The notes beneath the pieces were generated by a model. It ran no database searches. It had not been told where the DNA came from and worked only from the letters and a program-made list of their open reading frames with translations. Shown here piece by piece: positions 18,078 through 25,763 of a stretch of DNA of 64,000 bases; the stretch's first letter is position 1, and every line of letters starts with the position of its first letter. The stretch lies in assembly GCA_937127245.1 (NCBI GenBank), contig CAKZLU010000033.1, positions 62,001-126,000 of the forward strand, written 5' to 3'. The stretch is from an uncultured Actinomycetes bacterium (GTDB lineage Bacteria; Actinomycetota; Geothermincolia; Fen-727; JACVIW01). A program made the translations under genes and the position numbers.

Positions 18078-19187
18078 TTAGCTTGACATGATATTTGAAA
18101 AGCTCTCGCCGAAGATGTTTCCTGTTATGACTCCGCCACCGATTAGTTCATCGTCTCGATAGAAAACCGCGGATTGTCCGGGGGAGGCGAGGGACCCCGT
18201 TTGAACGTAAGTGATTTTTCCGCTGGTTTTCCCGTAGATACTCACGGATGCGGGCTGAGGGTTGCCTCGGTAACGCGTAACCACCAAGCAATCGAACTCT
18301 TTCTTTTCACGTCCGCTGATTATGTTGACATCACGAACGTAAAAACCGGATACCGAATATTCTCCGTTCTTTCCCACAACTATCCCGTTTTCCTCGGGGA
18401 TAATCTTAATGACGTAGAAGGGTCCTGTTTTTTCGAGCCCGATCCCCCTTCTTTGACCCACTGTGTAAAGCGGTATGCCGGCATGTTTTCCCAGTTTCCT
18501 TCCGCGAATGTCAAGAATAGGGCCATGCCTGAACGCATCGGGCACTCTTTTTTTCAATATTTCCACATGGGAGCGACCTTCGATGAAACAAATATCCTGG
18601 CTTTCCGGGTGGATGAGTTCAGTTAATCCCGCGCTTTCCACGATCTTGTTGACCTCTTTTTTGGTTAGAAATCCCAAAGGAAAAATCAAGCGGCTTAATA
18701 TTTCCTGGTTGAGTGTCCAGAGGACATAGCTCTGGTCCTTTTCCTTATCAACTCCCTTAAGTATTTTGTGAGGGACACCTTCGGTTTTTCTCGCGTAATG
18801 GCCGGTGGCATAAAATTCGCATCCGTTTTTCAGCGCCTCTTCAAATAGCAATCCGAACTTCATTGTTCGGTTGCATACGATGCAGGGGTTGGGGGTAAGC
18901 CCCTGAGCGTAATCATTGATGAAAGGAGCAATTACCTTCTCTTTAAACTCGTAAGAAACATCAACCACCAAATGTTTGATCCCTATCACTTCTGCGATTT
19001 TTCTTGAAGAGGAGAGGATAGGGGGTTCCTTTCGCCCACCAAGATTCCCGAGTGTCGGCACTCTCATCGTTAGGCCCAAAACCTCATAACCCTCCTCCTT
19101 TAAGAGCAGAGCGGCGGCTGTGCTATCCACTCCTCCACTAATGGCAAGCCCAACCTTCTTCTTTTTTCCCAATTTTTTTCTCGCCAT
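18078..19187 (-). CDS. mnmA: tRNA-specific 2-thiouridylase
   Basis: This 369-residue enzyme puts sulfur on position 2 of the wobble uridine (U34) of tRNAs for Lys, Glu and Gln. The PP-loop SGGVDS is at 17-22. The two catalytic cysteines, Cys102 in NPCIVCN and Cys200 in ESQDICF, fall at almost the same positions as Cys102 and Cys199 of E. coli MnmA, and the YTVGQRRGIGL segment of the central domain is present. A lysine-rich N-terminus (KKLGKKKK) precedes the PP-loop. Sulfur would normally come from a cysteine desulfurase, not encoded in the window. The gene diverges from the homocysteine-synthesis genes. Confidence 0.95.
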   Translation of the reverse strand: MARKKLGKKKKVGLAISGGVDSTAAALLLKEEGYEVLGLTMRVPTLGNLGGRKEPPILSSSRKIAEVIGIKHLVVDVSYEFKEKVIAPFINDYAQGLTPNPCIVCNRTMKFGLLFEEALKNGCEFYATGHYARKTEGVPHKILKGVDKEKDQSYVLWTLNQEILSRLIFPLGFLTKKEVNKIVESAGLTELIHPESQDICFIEGRSHVEILKKRVPDAFRHGPILDIRGRKLGKHAGIPLYTVGQRRGIGLEKTGPFYVIKIIPEENGIVVGKNGEYSVSGFYVRDVNIISGREKKEFDCLVVTRYRGNPQPASVSIYGKTSGKITYVQTGSLASPGQSAVFYRDDELIGGGVITGNIFGESFSNIMSS

Positions 19188-19325
19188 GTTTACCGAAGCG
19201 TCCGTGAAAGAATTCGAAAAATTCCTGTACCATTATTTTGTCATTCTAATACTTTACGCTTGTTTGAAGCTCTGGTCTTCATAACGAGGGAGCGCCTGCC
19301 CCAAATTTTTTGTTTATGATTTATG

Positions 19326-19349
19326 ATTGCCTTAAGGGGGGCAATTTTT
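19326..19349 (+). terminator. small terminator-like hairpin in the homocysteine gene leader
   Basis: ATTGCC (19326-19331) pairs with GGCAAT (19340-19345) across eight bases and is followed by a T run to 19349. It lies about 60 bases before the start of the COG1900 gene on the same strand, where it could act as an attenuator. The stem is short, so confidence is modest. Confidence 0.4.
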
Positions 19350-19406
19350 GCAAGGAAGTGCAATAATTCTATTTGTGTTGCTTGAACGTGTGGGAGGGGT
19401 GAATAT

Positions 19407-20573
19407 TTGGCGAAAACAATAGAGGAGATTAACGAGCGAATAAAGAAAGGGGAAGCCGTGGTGCTCACCGCTGATGAGATGACTCGTTTTGTCAGGGAAG
19501 AGGGCGCCGCTCAGGCTTCAAAAAAGGTGGATGTGGTCACCACCGGTACTTTCGGTCCGATGTGTTCTTCCGGGGCTTTTATAAACCTTGGACACAGCGA
19601 CCCACCCATGAAGATGCATAGAGTTTGGTTGAATGATGTTCCCGTCTGCGCCGATCTTGCCGCCGTTGACATATACATCGGAGCAACTGCCTTATCCGAT
19701 ACTGAGGGGATGAACTATGGTGGCGGTCATCTAATAGAGGACCTCTTAAAGGGAAAGTGGCTGCGGTTGAAGGCAAGCGCCATACCGACGGACTGTTATC
19801 CGCGCCGGGAGATACAGACATATATAAATCTTGAGAGCGTGAATGAGGCCTTTCTCTTCAACCCGAGAAACGCTTACCAGAACTACGTGTGCGCCACAAA
19901 CGGTTCAGACAGGACCCTCTACACCTACATGGGGGTCTTAATACCTGGATATGGAAACGTTACATATTCGAGCGCCGGGGCTTTAAGCCCGCTTTTAAAC
20001 GACCCTTATTACAGGACCATAGGCGTGGGAACGAGGGTATTTCTTGGGGGAGCGCCGGGTTACGTCGCCTGGCACGGGACTCAACACAGACCCTCGGTCG
20101 AGCGCACACCCCGGGGCGTACCGGTGGGTCCTGGGGGAACCCTTTCGCTTATCGCTGATATGAAGAAAATGAGCCATGAATTCATAAGGGCAGCGAGATT
20201 TCACCGATATGGCGTAAGTCTATACGTTGGTATTGGCGTTCCCATCCCTATACTCGATGAGGAGATGGCGTCTTTTACTGGCGTTGGCGATGATGAGATT
20301 TACACCTACATCTATGATTACAGTGAGCCAACAAGATCAAGAAAACCTCTTAAAAAGGTTAGCTACGCTGAGCTCCATAGCGGAAACGTGGAGATTATGG
20401 GCAAGAAAGCGATAACCGCCCCCATATCCAGTATCAGAATGGCAAAGAGAATTGCGCAGGTCTTAAGAGACTGGATAAAAAGCGGGGAATTTCTCCTTAC
20501 GGAGCCTGTCCAGAAGCTTCCCACTGAGGGGACGCTCAATACGCTGGAAATCAGAGACCGGGGGGAGGGTTAA
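19407..20573 (+). CDS. homocysteine biosynthesis protein (COG1900/DUF39 family)
   Basis: This 388-residue protein belongs to the family of Methanosarcina acetivorans MA1821, which together with a NIL-ferredoxin protein makes homocysteine from aspartate semialdehyde and a sulfide-derived persulfide. Two cysteines stand out: Cys53 in GPMCSSGAFINLGH and Cys130 in IPTDCYPRREIQ. Both are in highly family-like segments and are candidates for persulfide chemistry. There is no CBS domain, unlike some archaeal members. It begins at TTG 19407 after GGGAGGGG. The stop is directly followed by the ferredoxin partner gene, exactly the archaeal gene pair. The third component, a UPF0280 protein, is encoded at 46559-47281. 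Confidence 0.9.
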   Translation: MAKTIEEINERIKKGEAVVLTADEMTRFVREEGAAQASKKVDVVTTGTFGPMCSSGAFINLGHSDPPMKMHRVWLNDVPVCADLAAVDIYIGATALSDTEGMNYGGGHLIEDLLKGKWLRLKASAIPTDCYPRREIQTYINLESVNEAFLFNPRNAYQNYVCATNGSDRTLYTYMGVLIPGYGNVTYSSAGALSPLLNDPYYRTIGVGTRVFLGGAPGYVAWHGTQHRPSVERTPRGVPVGPGGTLSLIADMKKMSHEFIRAARFHRYGVSLYVGIGVPIPILDEEMASFTGVGDDEIYTYIYDYSEPTRSRKPLKKVSYAELHSGNVEIMGKKAITAPISSIRMAKRIAQVLRDWIKSGEFLLTEPVQKLPTEGTLNTLEIRDRGEG

Positions 20574-20981
20574 ATGGCTAAAAGGAGGTTGGTGCTGACG
20601 TTTCCACCTGAAGTGGTGGAAAGACCCGTGGTTGCGACCCTGGTTAAAGAGTTCGATGTTCTAACGAACATACTTCGCGCTCAGGTTCAGGAGGGTGAGG
20701 TTGGTAGAATGCTCGTGGAACTGGAGGCTGAGCCCTCGGCTATCAGGGCCGCGATGAGATATCTCGAGGAACTTGGCGTGATTGTAGAGGATGCGATAAA
20801 AGACATCGATATGAACGATGAACTTTGTATTGATTGCGGAGCGTGTACAGCCGTGTGCCTGCCGAGAGCTCTTAAGATAGAGCCGCCGGAGTGGAAAATC
20901 GAACTGGACAAGGAGAGGTGCATTCTTTGCGGTTTTTGCGTTGACGCCTGCCCCTTGAAAATAATATCGGTGCGCTTTTAA
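20574..20981 (+). CDS. NIL domain plus 2[4Fe-4S] ferredoxin, homocysteine synthesis partner
   Basis: This 135-residue protein has an N-terminal NIL domain (about residues 1-75, the small alpha/beta domain also found on methionine transporter ATPases) and a C-terminal bacterial ferredoxin with two full CxxCxxCxxxC motifs (C85, C88, C91, C95 and C116, C119, C122, C126). It matches the layout of MA1822, the electron-transfer partner of MA1821 in homocysteine formation. ATG 20574 follows the COG1900 stop without a gap. It probably delivers electrons to reduce the persulfide or thioaldehyde intermediate in the cytoplasm. Confidence 0.9.
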   Translation: MAKRRLVLTFPPEVVERPVVATLVKEFDVLTNILRAQVQEGEVGRMLVELEAEPSAIRAAMRYLEELGVIVEDAIKDIDMNDELCIDCGACTAVCLPRALKIEPPEWKIELDKERCILCGFCVDACPLKIISVRF

Positions 20982-21063
20982 GAAGGCCACTTTGGTTTTA
21001 CGGTTTTACTTTTAAACTTTTACAATTCAGACGAACACAATAAGCTCGATTAGAGGAATTGCC

Positions 21064-21738
21064 TTGATCGAGGACAGAATCTTTTTCCCCTCGCAGCGGA
21101 ATAGCGCGGATTTCGAACTTGAAGGGATAATATCCAAGCCTGATGGTTTTCCCCTTTCGGGCGCTGTTTTATGCCACCCACATCCAATGGGTGGAGGTAA
21201 CATGAATGTTCCCCTTCTCTTTTCTCTAGCCCGCCTGCTTGTTTCCAACCGCGTGACTGTGCTTAGGTTTAACTTCGGGGGTGTTGGTAACAGCGGCGGG
21301 TATTTCACTGACGGTAAAGAGGAGGTATTTGACGTAAAAGCCGCCGCGGGGTATCTTGGGTCCAGCATTGGAATTCCTCCGGAGAGGATGGCAATCGCTG
21401 GTTGGTCATTCGGATCGCTCATGGCGTTGCGCGCGGTTTCGGAGGGACTCAAAGCCGCTCTGATTGTCGCGATATCGCCGCCGGTCGCGGTTATCGACTG
21501 GATGGATTTTTCAAAGGATTTATCCCGGACCCCTGGGTTACGCTATTATCTCGCTGGTGATCGGGATGACCTTTGCCCGTCGCAACTCCTGATCAAATTT
21601 GCTGAAAACATATCCGACCGAGAGAGGGAGCGCATCTACCTGATACCCGGAGCCGACCATTTCCTTTTCGGCCAGGATGAGGAAGTCTCCAAATTGGTCG
21701 TAGATATATTTAGAACCTGCGGTCTTCTCGACCAATAA
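21064..21738 (+). CDS. alpha/beta hydrolase (COG2945-like)
   Basis: This 224-residue alpha/beta hydrolase has the oxyanion-region motif CHPHPMGGGNMN, the nucleophile elbow AGWSFGS (Ser115), a likely acid in GDRDDLCP and the catalytic histidine in PGADHFLFG. The HPHP motif is typical of the COG2945/dienelactone-hydrolase-like group, whose natural substrates are mostly unknown. It begins at TTG 21064 with GAGGAATTGCC upstream. It may be co-transcribed with the homocysteine genes (82-base gap). A terminator-like hairpin follows. Confidence 0.82.
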   Translation: MIEDRIFFPSQRNSADFELEGIISKPDGFPLSGAVLCHPHPMGGGNMNVPLLFSLARLLVSNRVTVLRFNFGGVGNSGGYFTDGKEEVFDVKAAAGYLGSSIGIPPERMAIAGWSFGSLMALRAVSEGLKAALIVAISPPVAVIDWMDFSKDLSRTPGLRYYLAGDRDDLCPSQLLIKFAENISDRERERIYLIPGADHFLFGQDEEVSKLVVDIFRTCGLLDQ

Positions 21739-21790
21739 CAGAGGCGTTATTGACTCGTGCCATTGCCGCGCTACTTGCTCTCAAATTGAA

Positions 21791-21820
21791 TGTGTGGTCT
21801 ATCCGCACACTTTATTTTCT
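21791..21820 (+). terminator. probable terminator between convergent genes
   Basis: TGTGTGG (21791-21797) pairs with CCGCACA (21803-21809), including one G-U pair, over a five-base loop and is followed by the T-rich CTTTATTTTCT. It sits where the hydrolase and dihydrolipoyl dehydrogenase genes converge and overlaps the end of the latter. Confidence 0.6.
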
Positions 21821-23218
21821 TGAAGGGGACAAGTGTATCGCTTTTCCATGGGCGGCCTCCGCGGCTTCCATTATCGCCTCGGGTAGAGAAGGATGAGCGT
21901 GTATGGTGGAGCCGATTTCCTCAGCGGTAGCCCCCAGTTTCATAGCCACGGCGACTTCGTGTATCAGATCGGACGCATGCGGACCCATTATTTGAGCGCC
22001 GAGAATTTTGTCGGATGCGGGATCTATCACCAGCTGTACAAAACCCCGGTCTTCGCCCATGGCCAGCGCTTTGCCGAGTCCTCCGAATGAAAATCTGCTG
22101 ACCTTTATTTCCTTGCCCTGTTCTGCCGCTTTATCAGTGTTGAGCCCCACGCTCGCTATTTCGGGAGTTGTGAATATGCACGCGGGCACAACGCTGTAGT
22201 CGATTTTCGCGTTTCCACCGGTTGCGTTTTCGGCTGCGACGAGTCCCTCAAAGGTAGCGGTATGAGCTAACAGAATTCCCCCTATCACGTCACCGATCGC
22301 GTATATCCCTGGTCTGGTGGTCTCCATCCGCTCATTCACCACAATGCAACCGCGCTGATCGATTTCCACACCTGCTTCTTCAAGCCCGAGCCCTTGGGAG
22401 TTCATCTTCCTGCCAATGGAGATGAGGACCTTTTCGGCCTCAACCGTTTCGCCGGTGGAAAGTTCAACGCTGATTCTGTCTTCTTTATACTCGAGCACTT
22501 TATTCACCGTAGTTTTCGTCTTTATTTCTATTCCGCTCTTTTTGAATATGCTTCTCATCTGTTTTGATATTCTGCTGTCTTCGGTCGGCAGCATTCTGTC
22601 CATCAGTTCAATCATGACTATCTGCGTTCCGAGTGTGGAGAAGATGCAAGCAAATTCGCTGCCGATGACACCGCTTCCAACGATAATCAAACTCTCCGGG
22701 ACCTTATCAAGCGCAAGCGCGTCCGTGGAGGTCATCACGGAAGGCTCAGTGAAGTCAAAAACTGGAATCTCCGCCGGTTCCGACCCGGTGGCGATGATGA
22801 TCTTACCGGCATCGAGGGTGATTTTACCTTCTTCGCTTTCAACCGTGACTTTTCCCTCTGGGGTTATGGACCCTTTTCCTTTGATGAGCTCTATACTATT
22901 TGCTTTTAGAAGGGAGAGGATGCCTGATGCCAAGGTATTGATAACGTTCTCTTTGCGTTCCATTATTGCTTTCCAGTCAGGTTCGATACTTCCAATTCGT
23001 ACCCCGAATTTCTCAGCTTCTTTCGCGTGCGCAACAAGTTCGGTTGAGGCAAGAAGTGTTTTTGTGGGAATGCAGCCCCAATTCAGGCAAGTGCCGCCAA
23101 CGTTTTGTTTTTCGACGATGGCAACTTTTGCTCCCTTTTGGGAGGCTCTTATCGCGGCAGGATATCCGCCCGGTCCCGCGCCGATTACCACCACGTCGTA
23201 TCTCTCTTTATCAGTCAT
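21812..23218 (-). CDS. lpdA: dihydrolipoyl dehydrogenase
   Basis: This 468-residue flavoprotein reoxidises protein-bound dihydrolipoamide with NAD+. The FAD motif VVVIGAGPGGYPAA (9-22), the redox disulfide GGTCLNWGCIPTK (Cys44 and Cys49), a second nucleotide motif VGSGVIGSEFA, GIYAIGDVIGG and the C-terminal catalytic HAHPSLPEAIMEA (His-Glu pair) are all present. It starts at ATG with AAGGAGG upstream. No pyruvate or oxoglutarate dehydrogenase genes are in the window, but lipA (39451) and gcvH (55582) are, so the glycine cleavage system is its likeliest partner. It diverges from the Wood-Ljungdahl operon. Confidence 0.94.
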   Translation of the reverse strand: MTDKERYDVVVIGAGPGGYPAAIRASQKGAKVAIVEKQNVGGTCLNWGCIPTKTLLASTELVAHAKEAEKFGVRIGSIEPDWKAIMERKENVINTLASGILSLLKANSIELIKGKGSITPEGKVTVESEEGKITLDAGKIIIATGSEPAEIPVFDFTEPSVMTSTDALALDKVPESLIIVGSGVIGSEFACIFSTLGTQIVMIELMDRMLPTEDSRISKQMRSIFKKSGIEIKTKTTVNKVLEYKEDRISVELSTGETVEAEKVLISIGRKMNSQGLGLEEAGVEIDQRGCIVVNERMETTRPGIYAIGDVIGGILLAHTATFEGLVAAENATGGNAKIDYSVVPACIFTTPEIASVGLNTDKAAEQGKEIKVSRFSFGGLGKALAMGEDRGFVQLVIDPASDKILGAQIMGPHASDLIHEVAVAMKLGATAEEIGSTIHAHPSLPEAIMEAAEAAHGKAIHLSPSRK

Positions 23219-23742
23219 TTTGCCTCCTTGGTCACTATCTTTCTTCTATCTTTTGGCGTCATTATCTTGGTACGGCGCGATAATTCTCCAACAAAGAACG
23301 CTTTTGAGTCAAACTCATGTTTAAAGACGGGCATTCAGCGGGGGAGAATCGAAAATTTCGCTGCAGATTCAAACGACATTAAATTTGGTGGACCGGGTCT
23401 GAAAAGACCAAGATAACCGCGTCGAAAAATAACTGACGGAAACATTCGAGTTCAATCGCGCTTTGGAGTAGATGATTAATCTGCGGTTAAAGACCTGGTA
23501 ATCGTTAGTCTTTTTGAAAAAGAAAAGGGAATTTTCATGAGGACATTTGTGTCGTTTTTAAAGAATCCTTTCTTCAGATGAGCCTAAGCGTCTTTTCATG
23601 TACGGTTGTTTTACAAGATACGCTATTTCCGAAAATATGTGCACAGCGGTAGACGGTGGCTCTGTTTGATAAGGGAGGTGTTTCTTTCGGGTGTTCTTTT
23701 CAGGTTCAGCGGTGTAAAACATGGAATACATGTGGTTCATAC

Positions 23743-23771
23743 TTGTCAGTTTACCGAGGTTTTAATATAAT
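23743..23771 (+). promoter_or_regulatory. sigma-70-type promoter of the Wood-Ljungdahl operon
   Basis: TTGTCA (23743-23748), a 17-base spacer and a perfect TATAAT (23766-23771) make the best promoter in the window. Transcription should start near 23778, about 205 bases before fhs. It is the likely main promoter for fhs and the genes that follow. Confidence 0.8.
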
Positions 23772-23780
23772 CACGAAGGT

Positions 23781-23841
23781 GCCTCCAAAAGGAGGCTACA
23801 TTTGTGTTAGTCAGAGAAGTCACCAGCGTTTTCCTTGGTGA
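23781..23841 (+). promoter_or_regulatory. structured 5' leader of fhs
   Basis: Just after the predicted transcription start, GCCTCC (23781-23786) and GGAGGC (23791-23796) form a tight AAAA-loop hairpin. TCACCA (23820-23825) and TGGTGA (23836-23841) form a second. I cannot match this to a known riboswitch class; it could be a stabilising 5' hairpin or part of an undescribed regulatory RNA. Confidence 0.45.
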
Positions 23842-23985
23842 AATCCTATGATGAAGGGGGTTGATGCTAAAGCGGTAGATTTGTGTCTAAAAAAACTGTG
23901 AGAAAGGCGTTTGTTCGATCAAGGGATCATCAAGTATTTGAAAGAACGGCAGTCTTATTTGTAAGTGTTTGATAGAGGAGGGAAA

Positions 23986-25701
23986 ATGGCACACGTTCCA
24001 AGCGACTTGGAAATCGCTCAAGCAACAAAAATGGAGCCCATTGTGGAGATAGCGAAGAAAATCGGGCTGGAGGAAGACGATCTTGAGTTGTACGGTAAGT
24101 ACAAGGCTAAGGTCAATCTAGACGTTATCGAGAGGTTTAAGGACCGGCCAAACGCGAAATACATAGACGTTACCGCTATAACACCAACCCCTCTTGGAGA
24201 GGGGAAGACAGTAACTACGATAGGCCTGACTGAGGCGCTCAACAAAATTGGTAAGAAAGCGATAGTTTGCATCAGGGAACCGAGCATGGGTCCGGTGTTC
24301 GGGATCAAGGGCGGCGCGGCCGGCGGTGGATACAGCCAGGTTGTCCCCATGGAAGACTTGAACCTTCATTTTACCGGCGATATTCATGCGGTTGGTGCGG
24401 CTAACAATCTTCTTGCCGCTTACATTGACACAAGCATTCTCCTCGGCAACCGTCTCAACATCGATCCGCTCACGGTCTCATGGAGAAGAGTTGTAGATAT
24501 TAGCGATCGCGCTCTCAGAGAGATTGTCATCGGACTTGGGGGAAAGCAGAATGGCTATCCGAGGCAGACCGGTTTCGATATCACCGTGGCGTCTGAGGTC
24601 ATGGCTATACTCGCTCTTGCCGAGAGCCTTCAGGACCTTAAAGCGAGACTGAAGAGAATACTTGTGGCCTACACGTACGACGGGAAGCCGGTTTACGCTG
24701 AGGACCTAAAATGCGCGGGCGCCATGGCGGTTCTCCTGAAAGATGCGCTTAAACCGAACCTCATTCAGACACTTGAGCACAACCCGTGCTTTATGCACGC
24801 CGGACCTTTCGCCAACATTGCGCAGGGCAACAACTCGGTCATAGCTGACATTATTGCCTCTAAGCTTGCGGATTACGTGGTAACGGAGAGCGGTTTCGGT
24901 GCTGACTGCGGCGCGGAGAAGATGATGCATATTAAGGTCCGCGCGATGGAGAAATACGGCATCAGACCTGACTGCGTCGTCATAACCTGCACGATACGAG
25001 CCCTTAAGATGCACGGCGGCGCATTCCCTGCAATCCCGGGAAAGCCGATTCCGGAGGAAGTGCAAGCAGCAGAGAACTATGAAGCTCTTGAGAAGGGTTG
25101 CTCGAACCTTATAAAACATATCAAGAACATGAAGCTTTTCGGTCTTCCTGTGGTCGTAACGATCAATCGCCGAACAAGCGATAGGGATAAAGAAATCGAG
25201 ATGGTCCACGGCATAGCGCTTGAAGCAGGAGCCGATTTCTGCGAGCCCATAGAGGTTTGGGCAAAGGGAGGAGAAGGCGGAATAGCTGCTGCCGAGGCTG
25301 TTGTCAAGGCTTGCGAACTTCCGAACAACTTCCACTACCTCTATGATCTCAATGACACCATAAAGAAGAAGATAGAGATTGTCGCCACTCAGATTTACGG
25401 AGCGGACGGCGTAGATTACAGTCCCGCCGCGGAGGAGGCGATAAAGAAGTTCACGGAGGCAGGGTACGATAAACTGCCGCTATGCATGGCGAAGACGCAC
25501 CTGTCACTTTCTCATGATCCAAACCTTAAAGGAGCGCCGACCGGCTGGCGCCTGCCAATAAGGGACATCAGGCCATCTGTTGGAGCGGGATTCCTCTATC
25601 CTCTGTGCGGGGACATGAGGACCATGCCAGGACTTCCGAGCGAGCCCGCGGGCAACAAGGTCGATCTTACGGACGACGGTAGGGTTGTTGGTTTGTTCTA
25701 A
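23986..25701 (+). CDS. fhs: formate-tetrahydrofolate ligase
   Basis: This 571-residue enzyme activates formate with ATP and joins it to tetrahydrofolate, giving 10-formyl-THF, the second step of the methyl branch. The ATP site TPLGEGKTVTTIG, the EPSMGPVFGIKGGAAGGG segment and the TGDIHAVGAANNLL segment are all present and full length. The chosen start is ATG 23986, three bases after GAGGAGGG; an in-frame GTG at 23965 would put the ribosome site inside the gene. It is the first gene of a 22-kb same-strand block encoding the whole Wood-Ljungdahl pathway. A strong intercistronic hairpin follows. Confidence 0.97.
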   Translation: MAHVPSDLEIAQATKMEPIVEIAKKIGLEEDDLELYGKYKAKVNLDVIERFKDRPNAKYIDVTAITPTPLGEGKTVTTIGLTEALNKIGKKAIVCIREPSMGPVFGIKGGAAGGGYSQVVPMEDLNLHFTGDIHAVGAANNLLAAYIDTSILLGNRLNIDPLTVSWRRVVDISDRALREIVIGLGGKQNGYPRQTGFDITVASEVMAILALAESLQDLKARLKRILVAYTYDGKPVYAEDLKCAGAMAVLLKDALKPNLIQTLEHNPCFMHAGPFANIAQGNNSVIADIIASKLADYVVTESGFGADCGAEKMMHIKVRAMEKYGIRPDCVVITCTIRALKMHGGAFPAIPGKPIPEEVQAAENYEALEKGCSNLIKHIKNMKLFGLPVVVTINRRTSDRDKEIEMVHGIALEAGADFCEPIEVWAKGGEGGIAAAEAVVKACELPNNFHYLYDLNDTIKKKIEIVATQIYGADGVDYSPAAEEAIKKFTEAGYDKLPLCMAKTHLSLSHDPNLKGAPTGWRLPIRDIRPSVGAGFLYPLCGDMRTMPGLPSEPAGNKVDLTDDGRVVGLF

Positions 25702-25713
25702 TGAATGTAAGTG

Positions 25714-25746
25714 AACCGGCGACCGGTTATAAGCCGGTCGCCGGTT
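25714..25746 (+). other. perfect 13-bp intercistronic hairpin after fhs
   Basis: AACCGGCGACCGG (25714-25726) and its exact reverse complement (25734-25746) are separated by seven bases, between the fhs stop and the RACo start. There is no T run, so it is more likely to be an mRNA processing or stability element, or a partial terminator, than a full stop. Such a hairpin could keep fhs mRNA more abundant than that of the downstream genes. Confidence 0.8.
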
Positions 25747-25763
25747 AAAAAGGATACAAGAAG

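Larger units (their letters stand above)
23219..23985. other. 767-base divergent intergenic region with long fhs leader
   Basis: No convincing gene lies here; short frames with no ribosome site were discarded. The plus strand has a near-consensus promoter at 23743-23771 and, beyond it, about 205 bases of leader before fhs with several small hairpins. For lpdA on the minus strand, a TTGACT near 23313-23318 is a possible -35 box. The segment 23330-23740 shows nothing I can assign. Confidence 0.6.

Noticed and set aside
23656-23841. Open frame of 61 codons upstream of fhs
   Set aside because: It runs across the predicted promoter, lacks a convincing product and is probably chance.
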